Both the position numbers and the translations under genes were made by a program. The notes below the pieces were generated by a model that saw only the letters and a list, made by a program, of their open reading frames with translations, was not told the DNA's origin and made no database searches. A stretch of DNA of 64,000 bases from positions 7,331,001 through 7,395,000 of the forward strand of contig NZ_LT607413.1 in the NCBI RefSeq assembly GCF_900091495.1, written 5' to 3'. Of the stretch, positions 58,106 through 64,000 are shown piece by piece; within the stretch, counting starts at the first letter, position 1; every line of letters begins with the position of its first letter. This DNA comes from Micromonospora echinospora (GTDB lineage: Bacteria > Actinomycetota > Actinomycetes > Mycobacteriales > Micromonosporaceae).

Positions 58106-59974
58106 ATGCGGTTCGACATCCTGGGTCCGTTGCGGGCCGAGTCCACGGCTGGACCAGTGAAAATCTCTGGATCCCGCCGCACTGCGCTGCTCGGGGCACT
58201 GCTCATGCATCCCGGCAGGCTGTTACGCACAGGGGATCTGATCGACGCCGTCTGGTCGGAGCGCCCACCGGCCTCCGCGGTCGACAACATTCGGACGTAC
58301 GTCTCCGAGTTGCGCCACACCTTCCAGCGGCACGGCGGCGGCCGGATGATCATCGGAGTGTCCGGCGGCTACCGCTGTGAGGTGAACACCGACGATCTGG
58401 ACCTGACCGAGTTCCGGCGGCTCGACGAGGAGGGCCGTGAAGCCCTTGCCGTCGGCAACCACACTCAGGCCGGGGACCTCCTCGGCGAGGCGGCCGGATT
58501 GTGGCGCGGCGACCCGCTGGAGGGCATCGAGGTCGGCGCGTGGCTGCACGCGCGCATCGAGAGTCTGACCGAGTTGCGCTGGTCCAACATGCTCGCCTGG
58601 GCGGAGGCCCGTCTCGAGCTGGGCGACTACGAACAGCTGGTGCCGATGCTGACCGAGATGGTCGCCGAGCGCGCCCTCCACGAACGCGTCTGGGAACTGC
58701 TCATGCACAGCATGTACGGATGCGGCCGGACCGCCGACGCGCTGGCCACTTACGGGCGGGCACGGCAGACCTTCATCGATGAACTCGGCATCGAGCCCGG
58801 TCCGGGGCTCCAGAGCCTGCACGCACGCATGCTCGACGGCGACGCGGGCCTGGCGCCCCGGGCTCGTGCGCACTCGGTCGCCGTGCGCAGCGCCGGCCGA
58901 GCGGCGGTGGGTGGCCCCCGGTCCGGCGGGGTGCCGCATCTGCTGCCGCCGCGCCCCCAGCACCTCGTGGGGCGCGCCGACGTGTGGGACAGACTCACCG
59001 AGGTGGCCGCCGATGTCCACCGGCGTCTGGGTGACAGCGCGGAGGCGACGCCGGTCGTGACGATCTCCGGGGCTCCCGGCATCGGAAAGTCCGCGGTGGC
59101 GATCGACGCCGCCCACGAGATGCGACACTTCTTCCCCGACGGCGAGCTCTACGTGGATCTGCAGGCACACAGTGGCCGTCCGCGGTCCGGTTCGGAGGCG
59201 CTCGGCATCCTGCTGGCCGGCTTCGGCGCCTCGAGAGTGAGCGACAATGACGACGAACGGCTCGCGCTCTACCGGCAACTGCTGATCGACCGGCGTCTCC
59301 TCCTTCTCCTCGACAACGCCCTCGACGTCGACCACGTCCGCCCGCTGCTGCCGGTCGCGGGCGCCAGCCTGGTGGTCGTCACCAGCCGGCGCCGGTTGGT
59401 CGAGCTGGACAGCCACTGGCAAACCGACCTGCAGCCGCTCGACCGGCAGGCGGCGTGGCAGATGCTCGCCGACTCCGTCGGGACCGAGCGAATCAGTCAG
59501 GAACCGGAGGCGACGACGCGCATCATCGACGCGTGCGAGGGGGTGCCGCTCGCGTTGCGGGCGGCCGGCGCACGGCTCGCTGCCCATCCGTCGTACCCTA
59601 TCCGCGCTCTCGCCGACCGCCTGACTCACGGCGACGACCTGCTGGGCGAGTTGGCTTTCGGCAGTCTGGACGTGCGGGTCGCACTGCGTGACAGCTATCA
59701 AGCGCTGCCGAGTTCCACGCGCGTCGCCTTCCGCGCGATCGGAGCCCGGGCACCGGCCACCATCACCCCGCGCATCGTGGGCGAATTGCTGGACGTCTCG
59801 ATCCCCACGGCCGACCGGCTGCTCGAACGGCTGTTGCGGGACAACCTGCTTCAGCCGCAGCCGAGCAGTGACGGCGAACCCCGTTACGGGATGTTCGACC
59901 TGGTCCGAGCGTACGCGCGCGAGGAGCGCACCTTTAGCTGTTCGGGATCGGCGAAGCCGGACCTAATTCGATAG
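58106..59974 (+). CDS. AfsR/SARP-family regulator with NB-ARC domain
   Basis: A 622-residue pathway activator. The OmpR-like winged helix occupies residues 1-95 (LLRTGDLIDAVW, AVDNIRTYVSELR), and the BTAD helical domain about 100-245 (DLDLTEFRRLDEEG, IDELGIEPGPGL). An NB-ARC ATPase follows with Walker A ISGAPGIGKSAV at 320-331, LLLLDNALDVDHVRPLLP as Walker B, and GVPLALRAAGARLA as the GxP motif. It ends without TPR repeats. ATG at 58106 follows GGGGGAG. It is the obvious activator for the repeat arrays at 57955 and 49809. Confidence 0.92.
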   Translation: MRFDILGPLRAESTAGPVKISGSRRTALLGALLMHPGRLLRTGDLIDAVWSERPPASAVDNIRTYVSELRHTFQRHGGGRMIIGVSGGYRCEVNTDDLDLTEFRRLDEEGREALAVGNHTQAGDLLGEAAGLWRGDPLEGIEVGAWLHARIESLTELRWSNMLAWAEARLELGDYEQLVPMLTEMVAERALHERVWELLMHSMYGCGRTADALATYGRARQTFIDELGIEPGPGLQSLHARMLDGDAGLAPRARAHSVAVRSAGRAAVGGPRSGGVPHLLPPRPQHLVGRADVWDRLTEVAADVHRRLGDSAEATPVVTISGAPGIGKSAVAIDAAHEMRHFFPDGELYVDLQAHSGRPRSGSEALGILLAGFGASRVSDNDDERLALYRQLLIDRRLLLLLDNALDVDHVRPLLPVAGASLVVVTSRRRLVELDSHWQTDLQPLDRQAAWQMLADSVGTERISQEPEATTRIIDACEGVPLALRAAGARLAAHPSYPIRALADRLTHGDDLLGELAFGSLDVRVALRDSYQALPSSTRVAFRAIGARAPATITPRIVGELLDVSIPTADRLLERLLRDNLLQPQPSSDGEPRYGMFDLVRAYAREERTFSCSGSAKPDLIR

Positions 59975-60727
59975 ATCCGCGGGGCCGGGGGGAAATCATG
60001 CGGACACCGCGATCCAATTCCTTGAGGACGAGCGTGAAGATGGTTCATCGCATCGCTTCGGGCAGTCGCATCGCTTCGGGCAGTCCCCATAAAACTCCGA
60101 CCGACGCGGTACTTTCAATCTCGGGAAAGAGCGGTGTATCGCGAGTAAGGGCGGCCTCCGGTGTCACAGCCGCCCGTCACCGCACCGATCTGCTCCACTC
60201 CGGGATCCCCCGGCGAGACCGCCTTGGAGGAGGACGGCGTGCCTGAGGTCCGGTTCGAAGCAGCCCGGGTGAGCGCCCAGGAGGCCGTCGCCGCGGTCAA
60301 CAGCCAGTGCCTGGTGGCCGACCTGTCGACCATCGAGCCTGACCTTGACGAACGTGGTCCGGACGCTCGACGGCGATTGCGAGGAGGCCAGCGGGATGAC
60401 CACGGAGCTCGCCGTCCGGCACCGCGGGTCATGGCGCAACATGCCGCTGTTCGTCCGGCATTTCTGCATCCGCAGCCGTCAATCGCCAAAGTATCCTCCG
60501 GTGGATCCTGGCTAGGTCTCACGGCGTACGGATTAGCCAACACTGCCTTGACCGAGAAGGTGATGCCCGCCTACAGTGAGACACCCGGCAGCACGTTTCA
60601 CATGACCCAGGGGCCTCGTCAGTGATGTCATTCTCGTCGATGGCGCTTGCTGGGACGACAGGGTCGCGCTTGCCCGATCACTAGGCCTGACGGACGAGCT
60701 GGAACAGCACTAGGGAGCAGCATTCTG
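59975..60727. other. No intact gene; degraded sequence
   Basis: Coding character shifts between frames: EVRFEAARVSAQEAVAAVNS then, in another frame, TTELAVRHRGSWRNMPLFVR, then DVILVDGACWDDRVALARSL ending at a stop near 60711. An imperfect direct repeat GCATCGCTTCGGGCAGTC occurs near 60050-60085. These may be relics of a protein once encoded before the carrier-thioesterase gene. No family identified. Confidence 0.45.
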
Positions 60728-61777
60728 ATGGACTCAAGGCGTCCTCACCGACCACCGCGGGATAACGTGGAACTGGTTGTACGTCGCATCTGGTTGAACG
60801 TGCTCGACATACCTCAACTGTCCATTGACGAGGCATTCTTCGACGTTGGTGGTTCATCGTTTTCGGCCATCCTGGTCCTTGACGCTGTTCATCGTGAGTT
60901 CGGTGTAAGGCTGCCGTTCGAAGCGCTATTCAATGACGCGACGGTCGAGGACATGGCACGGGCTATCCGTGATGGCTACAACGGAACTCCCAAGTCGCTC
61001 ATGGACATACGACCTGGAAGCCGGCTGCCAGTTCTGGTCTGCGTCCACCCTCTGAGCGGGAACCTGGCATGGTACCGCGACTTGATCGACGCGGTCCCCA
61101 AGAGTGTGCCGTGCGTTGGACTCCAAGCCCTCGGACTCGACTCACGCTGTCAGCCGCATCGAGATATCCCAGCAATGGCGGCGCACTATCTTGACGAACT
61201 GACAAGCAAATACGATCCGAGCGAAATCGTTATTGCTGGATACTCTTTCGGGGGGCTGGTCGCGTTCGAGATGGCCTGTCAGATGGAGCAAAGAGCTGCG
61301 CCACTTAGAGGAATGACGATCCTGGATACAAGCGTTCCTGAGCAGTACCACCATCCGGAACCTCCCACTGCCAACTTGCGAGTGCTCGTCAGAATCGTGC
61401 TCGGACTCAAGCTCGACGTGGACGAACTCGCCGCACTACCGGCGGACACGCTACGCGCTACGCTGCTTCGCGCAGCGGAACAGGCTGGCACGTTACCAGC
61501 AGGCTTCGGGCCGGACCGGCTCCAGAGAATGATCGACGTTGTTTACAGCAATTGTGAGGCAACGGCACGTTACGTACTTCCAACCTATGGGCGGTTGGGG
61601 CATCTGGTGACTGTTGCCAGCGCGGAGGGAAGAAGTCATAACACCGACGCATGGCGATCTCATTGCAGCGCGGGACTGGAAGTCTACGACATCGGCACCA
61701 ACCACTCGGACGTGATTTCCGGCAAGCACGCCATCGAAGTGGCAGACGTGCTTTGGAGACTCTGGTGGGAGCAGTGA
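60728..61777 (+). CDS. Carrier protein-thioesterase didomain
   Basis: A 349-residue NRPS terminal piece. The peptidyl carrier domain is at about residues 10-85, with FFDVGGSSFSAIL carrying the phosphopantetheine Ser44. A type I thioesterase follows, with VCVHPLSGNLAWYRDL near 104, IVIAGYSFGGLVAFEM near 168 (nucleophile Ser173) and the catalytic His in GTNHSDVISG near the end. ATG at 60728 follows GGGAG at longer spacing. GC is visibly lower than its neighbours, and a TTA codon occurs at 61493. With the stand-alone adenylation domain it gives the minimal load-and-release machinery of the cluster. Confidence 0.9.
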   Translation: MDSRRPHRPPRDNVELVVRRIWLNVLDIPQLSIDEAFFDVGGSSFSAILVLDAVHREFGVRLPFEALFNDATVEDMARAIRDGYNGTPKSLMDIRPGSRLPVLVCVHPLSGNLAWYRDLIDAVPKSVPCVGLQALGLDSRCQPHRDIPAMAAHYLDELTSKYDPSEIVIAGYSFGGLVAFEMACQMEQRAAPLRGMTILDTSVPEQYHHPEPPTANLRVLVRIVLGLKLDVDELAALPADTLRATLLRAAEQAGTLPAGFGPDRLQRMIDVVYSNCEATARYVLPTYGRLGHLVTVASAEGRSHNTDAWRSHCSAGLEVYDIGTNHSDVISGKHAIEVADVLWRLWWEQ

Positions 61778-61789
61778 TGAGCTTCCCTC

Positions 61790-62130
61790 GGCTTCCCGGA
61801 AGGCCTCCGTTCGAGGTTCCCCGCGACATCTGGTGGATGTCGCGGATCAGCTCACCGAGCGCCTGATCGGCCATCTCACGTGGCGAGACCAGCGACGACC
61901 GGGTAGATCATTACGGAAAGACGTTCTCCCGCGCGAAATGGGCCGCGGCCCGGCGCAGGATCTCGTTCTCCACCTCCATGCGCCACATCTCCTTGCGCAC
62001 CGCCGCGAGCATCGTGCGCGCGTCGATGGTGCGGTTCGCTCCATCGGCCGTGCCAATTTCCACGGTGCGGCTACCGGACTCGGGGTGGACCGTGCTGGTG
62101 GTCGGACGAAAGGCGTGCTCAGTTCCAATG
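61790..62130 (-). pseudogene. IS3-family transposase relic
   Basis: The minus strand encodes MLAAVRKEMWRMEVENEILR, then RAAAHFAREN, the end of an OrfA with leucine-zipper character. FPMIYPVVAGLAT follows in the next frame as the start of an OrfB. A further frame gives ALGELIRDIHQMSRGTSNGG, an OrfB piece. The DDE domain is lost. It separates the carrier-thioesterase gene from the exporter. Confidence 0.7.
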
Positions 62131-62268
62131 ACTTGCCCGCTTTCGGTGCTCCCGGTGCGTCCCGGGCACACCGTGCTGCACCGTGGCCGCGCTCGCCGCA
62201 CTTTGCGTGCGCCTGTTTCGCTGGTCACCGGATTGCGCTTCCGGGCACCGGCCGGTTGACTGGAGTAC

Positions 62269-63570
62269 ATGGTGACTCTCGGAAGACTTGCGGCTATCGC
62301 TGCACAGGTTATTCCCCCAAAGGGCGTTACCCGGTCATTGACCGTACTGACGGTCATAAAATCCTGTGGTTTCGGCATTTTCATGGCTGGCAGTCCATTT
62401 TTCTTCACTCGGGTAGTCGGTCTGGAGCCGGTCGAGGTCGGGCTCGGCATATCCCTCAGCGCCGGCATCTCGCTGCTCACCTCGGTGCCGTTGGGTGTGC
62501 TGATGGACCGGCACGGGACACAACGGCTGTGGATCGGGAGTGCGGCGGTTGAAGCGCTGTTATTCGCGTTGTACCCGTTCGTCCCTGGGCTGGCTGGGTA
62601 CCTGGTCGTGATGGTGGGGCTGTCGGTGGTGAACTCGACCGGCAGGATAGCGATCCAGGTCTACAGCCTGTCAGCGCTCCCGCCAGCTGAGCGGGTGCGC
62701 GCACAGGCATTTCAGCGTTCAGCGTTGAATGTCGGCTTCACCTTGGGCGGCGCGGCGGCCGGGGTCGCGATGGCTTTCGACACCGTCGGGGCCTATCGGG
62801 CCATGGTCTGGAGCACCGCCGCGATGCTGGGCCTGTCTGCCATCTTCTTCGCCCGCCTGCCTGGGCTCGGCGCCACTGCCCGCCGCGCCGCTCCCGGCCA
62901 GGAGCGCGGGAGCACCTTCAGCGTGCTACGTGACCCGCCGGTGCTTTCGGTGAGTGCGCTGACCGGCATCCTGCACGCGAACGCGACGATCCTGATGCTG
63001 ATCCTGCCACTCTGGATAGCCAGCCGCACCGACGCCCCGAAGCCAGTGGTGGCCACCCTGTTCGTGCTGAACACCGTACTGGCGGTCATCTTCCAGGTGT
63101 GGGTTAGCCGGGGCGCGGACACCGCCAGCGGGGCCGCGCAGGCGCTACGGCGCAGTGCCCTGTCGACCGCGCTGGCCTGCCTGCTTTTCGTGGTCACCAT
63201 CTGGACCAAGGATGTGATGACCATACTGGTCCTGGTCGCCGGAACGCTCGTGCTGACCTACGGCGAGTTGACGCATGCGGCTGGATCCTGGGGGGTCGTC
63301 TCGGCGCTGTCAACGCCGGAGCGCCGCGGCGAGTACGTCGGCGCATTTCACCTGGGCGACCGGTTGCAGCGCATGGTCGCCCCGATCGGATTCACCGCGC
63401 TGGCCCTGGAGACCGGGGGCGGCTGGGGCTGGCTGGTGATCGCCGGGGCCTTCGTCCTGGCCGGGTCGCTTGTCGGCCCCGCCGTCGCCTGGGCCGAACG
63501 TCGTATGCCAGCGCCGCCATCGCCGCCACCGGAGCTGTCCGAGAGCGTGCGTGAGAAGCGTGAGAGATGA
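62269..63570 (+). CDS. MFS transporter, 12 TM
   Basis: A 433-residue major facilitator protein. The motif A-like GVLMDRHGTQRLW lies between TM2 and TM3 near residue 75. About twelve hydrophobic helices follow, with a basic central loop at residues 205-225 (ATARRAAPGQERGS). ATG at 62269 is preceded by GGAG. A TTA codon at 62560 suggests developmental control through the rare leucyl-tRNA. Position at the cluster end fits product export or self-resistance; substrate inferred only from context. Confidence 0.9.
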   Translation: MVTLGRLAAIAAQVIPPKGVTRSLTVLTVIKSCGFGIFMAGSPFFFTRVVGLEPVEVGLGISLSAGISLLTSVPLGVLMDRHGTQRLWIGSAAVEALLFALYPFVPGLAGYLVVMVGLSVVNSTGRIAIQVYSLSALPPAERVRAQAFQRSALNVGFTLGGAAAGVAMAFDTVGAYRAMVWSTAAMLGLSAIFFARLPGLGATARRAAPGQERGSTFSVLRDPPVLSVSALTGILHANATILMLILPLWIASRTDAPKPVVATLFVLNTVLAVIFQVWVSRGADTASGAAQALRRSALSTALACLLFVVTIWTKDVMTILVLVAGTLVLTYGELTHAAGSWGVVSALSTPERRGEYVGAFHLGDRLQRMVAPIGFTALALETGGGWGWLVIAGAFVLAGSLVGPAVAWAERRMPAPPSPPPELSESVREKRER

Positions 63571-64000
63571 TGCTGCGACGGTTGGCGCGACTGCTCTAGC
63601 GGCGCGCGGTGTGCCTTCCTCGGAGGATCTTCCGACCTGATCCGCCGATACCCTCGATCGTGCCGTTCAACATGCTGCACTTGCTCGGTGGAGATCTCGT
63701 TGGGGGTCAGGCCTGTGCGCTCGGCGGACTTCGATGAGCTCTGTCAGGTTGCTGTGATCCGCAGGTACCTCGGTGGCTTGGCGACTTTCGATCATGCTCT
63801 GGTAGAGCTGGAGGGAGTCGTCCGTGACAGCACCGAAGACGTATCCCGACGAGCCGCGTGAAGGTGCGGTGCGGTCGTATCGGTAGTCGGGTCCGAAGGC
63901 GGTGATCCGCCAGTTGGCACGCCAGCTTGCCCGCGGTGCCGCGTCCGACATCACGTCGTGGAGTGGGCGTCCCGGCAGGCGTCACCGTCATGGCCGCCTG
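63571..64000 (-). other. Right edge: uncertain minus-strand coding fragment
   Basis: About 95 codons ending at 63667 read plausibly (ITAFGPDYRYDRTAPSRG, VFGAVTDDSLQLYQSMIESR). The frame is stopped upstream within 50 bp of the window end, and another frame (MTVTPAGTPTPRRD) overlaps. It may be a frameshifted or truncated gene; no family recognised. Confidence 0.35.

Overview
The window is high-GC actinomycete DNA with GTG/TTG starts, tightly overlapping operons, mycothiol-type chemistry, twin-arginine export and an AfsR/SARP regulator. A Micromonospora-, Actinoplanes- or Streptomyces-like organism fits. It reads as two secondary-metabolite loci separated by secreted enzymes, a NACHT ATPase locus and a heavily scarred mobile island.

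Positions 1-11978 hold a 4-alkyl-L-proline (APD) biosynthetic block as known from lincomycin, hormaomycin and the pyrrolobenzodiazepines (PBDs). All six characteristic activities are present: tyrosine hydroxylase, L-DOPA 2,3-dioxygenase, C-methyltransferase, gamma-glutamyltransferase-like C-C hydrolase, PhzF-like isomerase and F420-dependent reductase. A kynureninase running off the left edge supplies an anthranilate-type unit, which points to a PBD-like product. The methyltransferase predicts a three-carbon side chain. A Tat-exported FAD oxidase, a PucR-type regulator and an NmrA-like protein sit among these genes. The condensing NRPS must lie outside the window.

Positions 12240-26936 hold a zinc alcohol dehydrogenase with a divergent MmyB-like regulator, a secreted M43 protease, a membrane protein overlapping a GH15 enzyme, a secreted EEP nuclease and a secreted GH84 enzyme with FG-GAP repeats. 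A NACHT (STAND) ATPase follows, with a membrane RCK/TrkA-N protein directly behind it.

Positions 26937-42410 are a graveyard of mobile DNA. Three 3'-end tRNA fragments lie in direct orientation, and the third matches tRNA-Pro from the anticodon loop onward. An integrase C-terminus sits next to the second one. The segment between the second and third copies carries a 5-kb secreted RHS toxin gene whose conserved ARYYDP motif is broken by a TAC-to-TAA change. IS1634-, IS3- and IS5-like relics, an IS110 element inserted inside the IS5 element, and fragments of SbcC-like and SUKH-like genes fill the rest.

Positions 42442-63570 form a second locus that I do not recognise. One minus-strand operon runs from a VioC-like hydroxylase through an amidinotransferase, a carbamoyltransferase of the ornithine type, an EctB-like aminotransferase, a glycosyltransferase and a NodU/CmcH-type O-carbamoyltransferase. 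A second minus-strand operon has a TauD-like protein, a methyltransferase and a GMC oxidoreductase. A discrete adenylation domain and an APH-type kinase, caught between inverted transposase fragments, lie downstream. On the plus strand are a SARP regulator, a carrier-thioesterase didomain and an MFS exporter. Both minus-strand promoter regions carry TACA-type direct repeats with an exact 11-bp period, the layout expected for SARP operators. The likely product is a small guanidino/carbamoyl amino acid derivative handled by discrete NRPS parts.
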